Shown here one piece after another: positions 15,733-26,900 of a stretch of 64,000 bases of DNA; position 1 is the first letter of the stretch; each line of letters begins with the position of its first letter. The notes under the pieces are model-generated. The model made no database searches. It was not told the DNA's origin and saw nothing but the letters and a program-made list of their open reading frames with translations. Location of the stretch: the NCBI GenBank assembly GCA_020137815.1, contig CM035355.1, positions 6,139,097 to 6,203,096 on the forward strand, read 5' to 3'. Position numbers and translations under genes: made by a program. Source of the DNA: Hormiphora californensis. Its lineage: Eukaryota > Ctenophora > Tentaculata > Cydippida > Pleurobrachiidae.

Positions 15733-16844
15733 TGTAGAGTGGTAAATTGTACTCTACAGCCCCGGTGTGAATATGTGTGAATAGTGATTATGTGTGAGTA
15801 TGTGTGAGAGTGTTTCTAGAGTGAGAGAGTGAGTGGGGCAGGACACCGTAGGCACCCAGGTTAATTGGCTTTAGGAAATAGTGCGAAGTGGAGGTTAACT
15901 CAATAAAGCAAGAATGTGCAGCAAATGCTTGCAGTAAATGCTGGTGGGCGGACTTGGTTAATCTAGCGATAATAGGGAATACTATGGTAAGGACAAGCTT
16001 GAGCTTCTGTATAAGTCGGAAACCGGTCGTGGGAGGGCAGCAGGTCTTCGCGGGGAGTGGTTAATTGTATCGGATCAGGCTGATTAGTTAGAGCATCACG
16101 TGATACTCTAAAAATGGGTATTTAGGCAGGGTTCCTGGGCGAGGTTGGGGTCAGTCCGTCAGTTCTCTGTTTTATGAGACTGGAACTGGACCCTATATCA
16201 GCTTGTAGAACATACGGTCTTGTCACAGTGTTGGAAGGGCCACACTGAGAGTACGTAGTACTCGTGCCTAAGTTTAGGGAACTTTCCTCTTCAGCTTACT
16301 TATCGGTTCACTTGGAACATGCCTACTATTTGACCAGGATTGAGTTGTGTTGGGCACGACTCACCTGTGGGACCTAACTAGGCCGAGATGAATCACTCGG
16401 AGCATTATAGTTGCTTTATTCTACATTGCTACCAGCTACAGTGCTGGAGGTTGACGGGTCCTAACGTGGTATAGGAGAGATTGAGATGAGATATGAGCGA
16501 GTGGGATCTTTATACATATGAGTGCTATGAGTGAGGCGTGAGCGCATAGCTGTATCTAACATGAGTGCAAAGTGTGTGACTTTTATGTGTGATGATTGAT
16601 GATTACCATTTAGGGCTGGTATTTCCCGCCTTTGCACCATGAGCTTTGAGTTTCTATTTGACTCGGATAAACGGTATAAATATGGTCTTATCATCACCCA
16701 ATCCCGCTTCATTAGATATGTGTTTGGAGCAAGATAAGTAGTATCTTCGCTCCGTAGGTGTGTGAAGTGCATGTTGCATCACTGAGGAACAGGTTGCACA
16801 TAGATGGCTTTTTACAGTCCGGGCCTGAGCTTTACCCACCTACA
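15733..16844 (+). repeat. 3' LTR
   Basis: Direct copy of 7315-8433 with scattered indels. It ends TTTACCCACCTACA and is followed by the target duplication GAAA. Confidence 0.85.
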
Positions 16845-17397
16845 GAAAGCGCTCAGCTGCATCTCTTGGTTAGCATTGAGTCCTTTTCCACTTCTTTAAT
16901 CTTTTCTCTCTTTCTCTAAATCTGAAATTCACCGCTGGTAGATGATTGTAACTAACTCAGATATGCCGACAACTAGCTCAAGGAGCTATGTGAACCTCAC
17001 ACACATTGTGAACACATTGTGAACACACACATTGTGAAGATATGTATAAACTTCTACTGCTCTAGAAAATTTACACACACACACACACCCTTTGCACACA
17101 CCCTCTGCACACACCTTTACGATAGTTACAGTCCTAGTGAACCCCAAACGTTAGGGGTACACTAAGACTGTAACCAGGGGGCAAATTATCAATGCCAATG
17201 ACCAATGTGTATGAGGGGCAAAGTTAAAATCTGGGTGCCTTCCATTGCTAACAATTCATCGATTTTGGCGGTCGAGACGGGTGAGGGTCTGGTTAGAATT
17301 TGGTTTAGTGTAATCGGATAGTGCTACCGGTTATCTATCAGATACCGTTTAGTTTACTCAAATTGGCCATGTGGTTGCCCGTTGCGTGGCTTACGCT

Positions 17398-17456
17398 CCA
17401 GTTGCAGATTGGAGGCTGGCTCCAGTTTCTGGCGCCAGCCTCCAGTCTGCAACTGG
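17398..17456. repeat. Strong hairpin
   Basis: Left arm CCAGTTGCAGATTGGAGGCTGGC pairs with right arm GCCAGCCTCCAGTCTGCAACTGG with one mismatch and an 11-bp loop. The stem would be stable as RNA or cruciform DNA. Function unknown. Confidence 0.8.
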
Positions 17457-17952
17457 CGCAAGCTGGGAGAGTCCCTGTGCGCGCCAAATCTTCGTTGACT
17501 AGCAGGGTTTTCGATGTGAATTGCATGTAAAGTAGCGCGCGCGGCAGTGTCAGCAGTGTCAGCAGGGGCCTGCTTCATTGTAACTAACGTCAGTCGCAAA
17601 ATCTCTAACTGGACCTATAGCCGTTTAAAAATTCGGTCCAGAAAATAAGTGTAATAATAATAATAATAATAAACATTTGATATAACGCTTTTATGCGTTA
17701 TAAATGGAGGAAACAACTAAAAAACCTAATGGCTAGTGTTGTATGAACATCTCTCCACCGCGACTAAAGTACTCTTTTTGCAAGCGCACCTGTAACAGGC
17801 TGCAAAGCACCCATATCATAATCGCGCCCTGTGAGACCCGAGTGAGGGCCATTTTTGTTTGGATTTTTCTTTATTTATCAGGAAGAAAACGGGGTCCTCC
17901 ATCCGGAGATGAACAGATGACAAAAAACGGACTTCAAAAATAAAAGGAACAT

Positions 17953-18060
17953 ACACTACACAACCCACTAGGGACCTCAGGGGTGAAACGGTGCAGAGCA
18001 GCCACTAGACACGGTGAGGTGTGAATCAAGTCATCATATGGTCCCTGTGTGGGTTGTGCA
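17953..18060. mobile_element. Short inverted-repeat element
   Basis: CACAACCCACTAGGGACC at the left and GGTCCCTGTGTGGGTTGTG at the right are inverted, separated by about 65 bp. It is probably a MITE remnant; no convincing target duplication was seen. Confidence 0.5.
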
Positions 18061-18188
18061 GAAAAATAACTTAATCAAACGCCTACACACTAAAAAATTA
18101 ATAAATAATATAAAAAGAGTCTCTCATCTCTAATGACATTTCACAGGTTGAAGTCAAAATTGTCCAGTGTTGGTGTTCTTAGGTAGTA

Positions 18189-18902
18189 CAGTCGGACCCC
18201 GATTTACCGGGCCCCGATTTACCGGAACCCCGATTTACCGGGAGGATTTCTTTCCCCCGATTTTTTTTTGGAAAATTTTCGAAGTTTTGCCGGTTGGTAA
18301 ACTTGCATTTGCAATTCGCTAGGTCTAATGGGGATCACGTATCGGTTCGTTTCAAACCTTCTAATTAGTGGCAGGACACGTGATAAGATGCACCGATTCG
18401 AAACACGATTCGAACGTGGCTGGTATACCTTAGAAAAATTTCATAACTTTTTTTGCAAAATTTTACAGAATCATTGTCGATGCTCCCCGTAAATTTTCAG
18501 AGAAAAAGTTATTTTGAAACTTTGATACTTCTTCACCCCGCTTAGAGTGCCCAGATTTGGCATGGCATCACGTATCGGTTCGTTTCAACCGTCTAATTAG
18601 CGGCAGGACATGCGATAAGATACATTGATTCGAAACACGATTCGGACTCGGTCGGGGTGGTTTACCTTAGAAAAAGTTTTTTTTTAAATTTTCTATTTCT
18701 AATGACAGAAGCAATGATCATATTGTCATCAATAAATGTATACTATACAGTTAGAGGTGTCTTGGTATAGAATTTTGGACAAAAGTAGGATTTATGGGTA
18801 GGGTTTATGGGTCAAATATGCTCTACCCCGATATACCGGGCACCCCGATTTATCGGGCAAAATGGCTTCCCCCGAGGATCCCGGTAAATCGGGGTCCGAC
18901 TG
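18189..18902. mobile_element. MITE with pogo/Tc1-like TIRs and TA target duplication
   Basis: Terminal inverted repeats CAGTCGGACCCCGATTTACC and GGTAAATCGGGGTCCGACTG are flanked by TA on both sides. Next to each end the motif CCCCGATTTACCGG is repeated in tandem. The interior contains two related 110-bp units (about 18330-18440 and 18563-18675) but no transposase. Two other relatives occur in this window (52411-52494, 58431-58497), so this is a repeat family of the host genome. Confidence 0.8.
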
Positions 18903-19117
18903 TATACAACTTTACTTTTTCAACTTTTTTCAACTGAATATTTGAGACGCCGCGCCATAGTTTTATTTTAACGCTGCATCTCACTTAGTTAAAGTAACAA
19001 TCTTACTTCGCGCGTCTTTTGTAAAGCCGCGCCGCGCGTTTGACATCAAAAGTTTCAAACATGAACAAATTTTTAAATCGACCAACAAAAAAATTAAACT
19101 TGTCTTGTTTGTTCAAA

Positions 19118-20159
19118 ATGGACCTCTCTCGTGAGTTTGGCGATGAATCAACGCCAAGCAATGGTCTGAAGTGAGTGTAGATGGCATAGAAAAATTAAGA
19201 GCTAAATTTTGGCTAAATTCTCTGACATTTACTCCCCACAGACACCCAACGGCATCGCTTTTCCACATTCTTTTCCGGTCCCTTGCGATCGTAGCATATC
19301 TTTTTGGATCGTTAGTGTTCGGGAAATTTACTCTAACATTTGTTATGGGTGAGTGAAATCTTAGTTCTTTCTTATGTTACTATGAAATCTTTTTTGGCGC
19401 AACTCACGAGTGGTGAACTATCAGAGAGAGCGCTGGTACCTTTTTTCGTGAATCTATTCGCTGTTGAGTGGTCTATTAAATGCAAATTTTACAGTTTTTT
19501 GGTAATTATTAACACTACAAAGCGGCTTAGTGTGACACAAATGTTTAATTTTCATTCTCTAACTTTCTGGTTCCTCAGTTGTGTTGCTGTTGGCGGCAGA
19601 TTTTTGGACGGTTAAAAACATCACCGGGCGCCTAATGGTGGGATTGCGCTGGTGGAATAAAGTAAATGAGGATGGAACCACGGAGTGGGTGTTTGAGAGT
19701 CGGAAAGAAGGATCCGCTGCATATCACTCTGAAACAGAAAACAGGATCTTCTGGTCCGCCATGTTTATCAGTTCTCTTTTCTGGGTAATCTTGCTGATCA
19801 AGAATTTACTGGGACTATCTCTCGCCTGGATGGTGGTGTGCCTTACTGGGGTATGTTTTTACCAATTGAAATATCTACCCTACACTGACAAATCGTGATA
19901 GATGAACTAGTTCAACATACGATGGCTACCAATAAATTATGCCCCTGAAGTTACATTCAACTAACTTACAAATTATCAAATTACCCCCTCATTGCAGGTC
20001 GCTCTAAATGCCGCCAATTTATACGGCTATATCAAGTGCCGAAAGGATGCCAAATCGAAGGTCCAGGGAGCAGTGGGAGAGTTTATTGGTAGAAGGATGT
20101 GGAGCCAGGCATTTGGTGGCAATCAGCAGCAACAAGACAACCAACAGACAGGAAGATAA
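19118..20159 (+). CDS. TVP23: TVP23 homologue, Golgi membrane protein
   Basis: Four exons join in phase: 19118-19170, 19242-19348, 19579-19850, 19998-20159 (197 aa, close to the roughly 200 aa of TVP23A/B in vertebrates). The protein matches the family throughout: an N-terminal cytosolic segment, paired hydrophobic segments (FRSLAIVAYLFGSLVFG, then LTFVMVVLLLAADFW), the signature DFWTVKNITGRLMVGLRWWN, the motif WVFESRKE, two further membrane segments and NLYGYIKCR followed by a Gln-rich tail. TVP23 proteins are multi-pass membrane proteins of the late Golgi implicated in vesicle trafficking and retention of Golgi enzymes. Start is the first ATG (AAAATGG context) with an in-frame short leader typical of the family. 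WDR33 starts 560 bp downstream on the same strand. Confidence 0.95.
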
Positions 20160-20719
20160 CTTTGGGACGATCAGCAGACACGATTACTTCGTGTAGAATT
20201 TTACTTTGGGACTGACAATTATTAACTGGGAAAATTTGGGACGGTTTTAGAGATCTGTACTTTACAGGGGGATATATTTGTAAAATAATCGCGATATACT
20301 GTACTTTTGCATGCGAATTTTGTTCAATTCCGGAGATCAGATTTCCTTATCTTATCCAGTCTTATCCAGGGAGCTCCCCCCCCCTCTCAACGGCTCATTC
20401 TAATCTTCTCAGTTCCTCAATTGTTCATTTCTTGCTGCTGTCCCTCTCTCATCCCAGATCTACTGTCGTCCCCAACTTCACTTTTGAATTTCTATCGGTC
20501 TTTCTCATCTCCACCACTACTCTCTTTCTCCCTCTCTGTGTCCCTCACTTATGAACTATACCTCTCTCTCATTCTCTTTCTAGCTAACCTCACCCCTCTC
20601 TCCCTCTGCTCCCCCACTCTCTCTTTCTCCCCTGTCTCATTCTCTTTAGCTAACCTCACCTCTCTCATCTTAGCTCCACCATCTCTAATATTTCTCGCTC
20701 TCTATCTCTTAGCTCCACC
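20160..20719 (+). promoter_or_regulatory. TVP23-WDR33 intergenic region with splice-acceptor-like tracts
   Basis: 560 bp between the TVP23 stop and the WDR33 start. The last 350 bp are strongly pyrimidine-rich, with a duplicated TCATTCTCTTT(CT)AGCTAACCTCACC motif (about 20570-20596 and 20638-20660), and end in TATCTCTTAG seven bases before the ATG. This looks like a strong 3' splice site, either of a 5'-UTR intron or of a trans-splice site. No separate coding sequence is seen. Confidence 0.5.
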
Positions 20720-20910
20720 ATGATGAACCCACTGGTTTATGTGAGGACGGATGGAGGTGGTACTGGTGGAGGAGGCGGTGGAATGGTTTCAGAGGGAGGC
20801 GCTCAACAACAAGCTGCTCCTCCCCCTCAAGCACCCCCCGGCATGATGGGATTCCCCTTCCAGGGAGGTAGGTTGTTTTGATCTGTACTTCTCTTTATAA
20901 TTTTTCATTT

Positions 20911-20987
<77 letters not shown>

Positions 20988-23900
20988 CCAGGTATGGTAG
21001 GACCTCCAGCAGGATTTACCCCCATGTACTTCAACTCAATGACGTTTGATGGAAAGCGAATGAGGAGGGCAGTTCTCCGAAAAACAGTCGACTATAATTC
21101 GCCCATCTTTGAATTTTTAGAGGTAATATCACACTTCCTTCTTCATAGTTATGATATTACTTATCTAGTATCTTTCCCGTATTTTAATTTCTATATCTTC
21201 TCCTCAGAACCGGTTATTCAGAAAAGTAACTCACAGTGGTCGAGTATTACAACCCCATAAAGCGTACTACGTAGACGTAAGTGTACTGAAGTCTTAGATA
21301 ACCAATCTAGCCCCCACACAGTGTATAATACCACTTTTCTTCGGGGGTTGAGTGGCGGCTAGGTTATTAGGAAATGTCCCAATAATACGGGCTAGCCTCC
21401 CACTTAAATATCGAGCTATAAGGGGGGGTGACCTAAGGAAGTTAATAACGCCCAATTTTCTTTACAGATGCTCCCACCAATGGGTATGTTGGATAACCCA
21501 GTGAACTCAGTAACAACAAGATTCGTTAGGACAGCAACCAATAAATTCAAATGTCCCATCCATATTGTCCGGGTAAGACACGGAGAGAGAAATAATGGAA
21601 GAGACAGCGAGGCAAGAAACATTATAATGAGATACAGTGAGAGAGAAAATTATTCACACAGCTAGTTTGATAATTGTAGTTTCACGGCCCTAAAAAACGA
21701 AACTAAGATCCAGCTGTGGGCTTGGAATTTGCTTCACAATTTAAACTCTAAACCACCGTACCCTGATCTTTAAATATCTGTGTGCCTAGTGGACAAAAGA
21801 AGGTCGAAGGCTTGTAACTGCAACAAGTAATGGAGAGTTTACACTTTGGAACGGGCTTACCTTCAATTTCGAGACTATACTCCAGGTCTATAGAGTGAGA
21901 GAGAGTGAGATAGCTGAGTCATAAAACATCTTTCTCCGTGTGTGCTTCTAACCCACTTTAGTTTGTACCCGATGGGAGGAGGTGTGTGTCAGGACAATCC
22001 AGTGGAGAGTTCACCCTGTGGAATGGGGGAAATTATGTGTTCGAAACGAACATTCAGGTTAGTGGTGTGGGGATGTATTAACAATAGTAACAGTATTAAC
22101 AATGTTAACAGTAATATGACTCTTTATTAATTATTTAAATTATCCGATGAAGTCTTATGCATGAACTCTCTTTAGTTGTCCGTTTTACTCCGCTGATGAT
22201 TTTGCATGGCTGTTGAACCCTTTATTCACTCTGAAACAGATTTTTGGATTTTCTCCATCTTCTCTCTTCCCTTTGCTGTGCACTCCTCTCTCCAAGTCAC
22301 ATAACATAACACACCTTCCAGGCACACGACACGGCACTCCGGGTTATGGAGTGGAACAAGACCGAAACCTGGCTACTAACGGCCGACCACACTGGCAATG
22401 TAAAATACTGGCAGAGTAACATGAACAATGTTAAAAGTTTTGATGCTCATAATGAAGTGATACGAGATGCAAGGTGATCGATTGTTTGTTTGTTTGTTTG
22501 TTTGTTTGTTTGTTTGTTTGTTTGTTTGTTTGTTTGTTTGTTTGTTTGTTTGTTTGTTTGTTTGTTTGTTTGTTCTGTGTCTGGAGGAGTGTTATCATCA
22601 TTACTCTTCCTTTGTCAGCTCTCATCCAATCAGGATTTAGTTAGTTACTTTCGCTCCCAGTTTTTCCAAGTTTTTCACACTAGCCCAATTGCATTTCAGT
22701 TTCTGTCCCACGGATAAAAAGTTTGTCACATGTTCAGATGACAGTCTTGTCAAGGTTTGGGATTTCTATTCGTGCACAGAGGAACGAGCCATGAGAGGTT
22801 AGAGCATTCTTTTATGCGCTATATTTCAGTACTCTCATCTTTTTTCATTCATTCTATGGGACCTAGATTTACCAGGATCTTGATTTATTGTTCAAGAACC
22901 CTTCCCGGTTCCCCGAAGGAGTTTGATGCCTCGCAGTCCCCCCACAGATCTAGTTGCTGACACTCCCCTGCTCTCCCTCAGGTCATGGTGCGGAGGTGAA
23001 ATGTTGTGATTGGCACCCCCAAAAGGGGCTCATTGTGTCAGGGAGTAAAGATACCCAACAACCTATCAAGTTATGGGACCCCCGAATGGGCACTTCCCTC
23101 TCTACATTGCATCTTCACAAGGCAACAGTTACAAGAACAAAGTTTAACAGAAATGGGAACTGGCTTCTTACCTCATCCCGAGATCATCTTCTAAAGGTAA
23201 TAGCTGTGCTGGCTAACTTACCCGGTGGACAATTCTAACATTCGCTGATTTTATTAACATCGTGCTGATTTAAGTTTCGGCAGTGAAACTAGTGCACGTC
23301 ACCTCTTATCAGTTATCTTATCTTTAGTCTTCTCTCCACTGCACCATAACACCTGATCATGTAACAAGACTGGAAAGTGGAAGATTGTGTATCCCTGATC
23401 CTAGAAATTTACCCCCCCCCCCATTCCCCTATACTACTAGATATTTGATATACGAGCGATGAAGGAGATGCAGGTATTCAGGGGACACAAGAAGGAAGTC
23501 ATGTCTATTGCCTGGCACCCCGTACATGAGACCATGTTTGCGAGCGGCGGTGCTGACGGTAGTATACTCTTCTGGATTGTCGGGTAGGTGCTTCCACCAT
23601 AATGATTTCTCAGGTGTATACAATATCTTGAGACTTGAGAGTTTGTATAAAGCCCGCCCCTGTCTCCTTATAGTACCGGAGGTTGGTGGAACATGTCCAC
23701 TACTCTCTTCATAACCCCCTAAATCCTAATATCCCCCCTCATATCCCCCTAAATCCTAATATCCCTCCCCCCCCCTCTCAGTACCGATAGGGAGGTAGGT
23801 GGGATGGATAACGCACACGATGGAATGGTGCTCTCCCTAGATTGGCATCCTATTGGGCATGTCCTGGCAAGCGGGAGTAATGATCACACTGCCAAGTTCT

Positions 23901-26900
23901 GGTCACGAAACCGGCCAGGTAATATATGATTAGCCACTCACCGGAAGTAACGCAACTTGTTGCACCTCTTTCTCTCTTTACTTCTCAAATCCCGAAACCA
24001 AAGCCTATTCTTTCAGTTATAATCACCTCAGCTTAGATCCAATAATATCCGAATAACTCCCCTCCTCTTCCAGGTGATCTGATGGAGGACAAATACAACC
24101 TGAACACGAACCCTAATGAGGGTCTCCAGGATATAGCAGACATCCATGAAGCAGCCATGAACGAGGATCCGCATGGTCTACAACAAGCAGAGGAGCCGGT
24201 TGTGTTAGATCCTAATGTGATACCGGGCCTGGGGGAACTGAAGGATTTGTGGGTGGATGATACGGTTATGAACACACTCGTTCCTTCAAGGGTTAGTAGT
24301 AGTTTGGTTACGAAGTCATAAATTATGATAGCGGGGGACGAGCCGTACCTCCGAAACGGTGATAGTTGTGCAAAAACAAACTACGGGAACATGCTGGAAC
24401 AATTCCTGGACGACTTTTTGCAAATTATGAAATTTTTATTCAAAAGTTCATTTTTCATGCATGAACTTTCTACACGTTCATTAATGAACAAATGACTATA
24501 ATTTACCGAGAGTTTGGCATTTTGTTTGGGTTGAATTTATCTTTCCAATGAGCACCATAAAAATCAAATTGAAGCACCAGGTCACATGGCAGTTGAGAAA
24601 ATGCACATGCATGATTTTGGCTCTTCCTGCGACTTTCAATCGGCTGTATCACGGCTACCTTTTGTTCAATGTTTTCAAAAATTTGGGAGAACATCGGATA
24701 AGCAAAGATCTTTCCTCACAAGAAAAATCAAGGTCAAAACTCAAAGTTCATTTTAAAGTGTTGGTAGTTCATTCCACTCATTCAGGAACAAACTTCCCTA
24801 AAGTGATGAAAAGTGATGGTTTTTGTTTGGCCGATACCCTGCAATGATAGAGAGGTGTAAAAATACGTTTCCGGGCTAGTTAGTGAGTGTCCATGTGATC
24901 ATGATGATATCTGACACCTTTTCTGAGCCATAATTAAGGGATTTTCTTAAATGCAAACATGTGATTTGAGTTTTCGCGATAGGTATCGTGCAGCAATGTT
25001 GAGAGATCTCATACATCTCATAGCACCTCAAAAATGATGATTAGTTCAATGAAAAGAGTTGATTTATGATAGAAAAGATTAAAACAGACGTCAAAATGAA
25101 CTAAACGATAATTTTCGATCATAAATCAACTCCTTTCATTGAACTAATCATCATTTTTGAGGTGCTATGAGATCTCTCAACATTGCTGCACGATACCAGT
25201 CACGCGAACTCAAATCACATGCTTGCATTTGAGAAAATCCCTTAATTATGGCTCAGAAAAGGTGTCAGATATCATCATGATCACATGGACACTCACTAAC
25301 TAGCCCGGAAACGTATTTTTACACCTCTCTATCATTGCAGGGTATCGGCCAAACAAAAACCATCACTTTTCATCACTTTAGGGAAGTTTGTTCCTGAATG
25401 AGTGGAATGAACTACCAACACTTTAAAATGAACTTTGAGTTTTGACCTTGATTTTTCTTGTGAGGAAAGATCTTTGCTTATCCGATGTTCTCCCAAATTT
25501 TTGAAAACATTGAACAAAAGGTAGCCGTGATACAGCCGATTGAAAGTCGCAGGAAGAGCCAAAATCATGCATGTGCATTTTCTCAACTGCCATGTGACCT
25601 GGTGCTTCAATTTGATTTTTATGGTGCTCATTGGAAAGATAAATTCAACCCAAACAAAATGCCAAACTCTCGGTAAATTATAGTCATTTGTTCATTAATG
25701 AACGTGTAGAAAGTTCATGCATGAAAAATGAACTTTTGAATAAAAATTTCATTATTTGCAAAAATTCGTCCAGGAATTGCATTGTTCCAGCATGTTCCCG
25801 TAGTTTGTTTTTGCACAACTATCACCGTTTCGGAGGTACGGCTCGTCCCCCGCTATCATAATTTATGGGCCACCTTGTATCCGTGAGCTTGCATTGAGGG
25901 GTAATTTCATTACCAAAGTAGTAGTAGAAGTTAGGAAATTGGGAACTGTGCCTTGTTGTATAATCTCATGTTAACACCCTACCTATGGCCCCTGTTACTA
26001 CAATTCAAATGTTAACCCCCCACACTACAATACTGATAACACCCCTCACCACTGTTACCTCACTCATTTTAAAGGGATACTGACATATTCAAATCGACCA
26101 TCTCAAATTTTAATAAAACATTGCTCAATGACATCATCTGAGAGAATAAATACATTGTGTCGAAGTCCGAGCTCTCTACTCCCTCTACTTCTCAAGATAT
26201 GGGGTCTCAAATATTAACACCCACTAATTGGTTTGGGTAAGAGGAGGAGACCAGCATTACAGATTACAGGTAAACACGAGCCTGTTTATATGTCATTATC
26301 TCAGCTAATACACATGCGATTTTGACCGGGTTTTTTCTAAAAACTTTAAGACCACTTCTAGTTTCCGTTTTTGGTTTCCATTTGGCTCTAGACTTGTCAT
26401 GAATAGATAGAACTATATCTAAGCAAGACGGTGATATTTTTGAAATGTATGCCTTCTTAGAACAATATTATCATGGTATTCAGTAACTAATGTTAATAAA
26501 ATTTGGCTGTACTTCCTCAATTTTACATCAAGATGTTAATATTTATCCCACAGTCAATAACATAGTCTATAGTTATCAGCCCTGAAATGAATATTGTATC
26601 CTAGGAGAGTATAAACTGAAAAATTTAGGCAACTAATTGGTATAAAAGGCAAAACCACTATTATACCCGACTAATTTTGATACGTTGAATCACATAAGCA
26701 ACTTTGGCAAGCGCTCAGGGGTGGAGAAAGTGCCCTAATTGAGCATAATCGGGTCTAAGTGATCGTAACTGTAACTTATCGCATGAAAATGCTATCAGTT
26801 CATGTGAGAGCACTATCCCCACTAATTTTGATACGCTGAATCACGTAAGCGGCTTTTCCAAGCCGTCAGAGGTGAAGAAAGTGTCCTAATTGAGCATTAT

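Larger units (their letters stand above)
7315..16844 (+). mobile_element. Complete LTR element with non-coding interior (LARD-like)
   Basis: Two direct LTRs (7315-8433 and 15733-16844) start TGTAGAG and end CTACA, so they have TG...CA ends within a 5-bp inverted TGTAG/CTACA. The element is flanked by the 4-bp direct repeat GAAA (7311-7314 and 16845-16848), read as a target-site duplication. A polypurine tract (GAGAGGGGGCGGGAA) abuts the 3' LTR, which sets the orientation as plus. The 7.3 kb interior has no long frame and I saw no reverse transcriptase, protease or integrase motif on either strand, so it is probably non-autonomous and mobilised in trans. The LTRs differ by many small indels and substitutions, so the insertion is not recent or the assembly is noisy. 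Confidence 0.85.
16849..19117. other. Repeat-rich intergenic region upstream of TVP23
   Basis: No supported coding sequence. It holds CA repeats (17073-17110), an imperfect hairpin at 17127-17173, a strong hairpin at 17398-17456, an AAT microsatellite near 17652-17670, a small inverted-repeat element at 17953-18060 and a pogo-like MITE at 18189-18902. The TVP23 promoter should lie in 18905-19117; no core motif was recognised. Confidence 0.5.

Noticed and set aside
22431-22717. Poly-(FVCL) and poly-(KQTN) frames
   Set aside because: Translations of the GTTT microsatellite.
24548-25631. Identical 99-aa frames on opposite strands
   Set aside because: Exact mirror images caused by the inverted arms of the foldback element; no domain resemblance.
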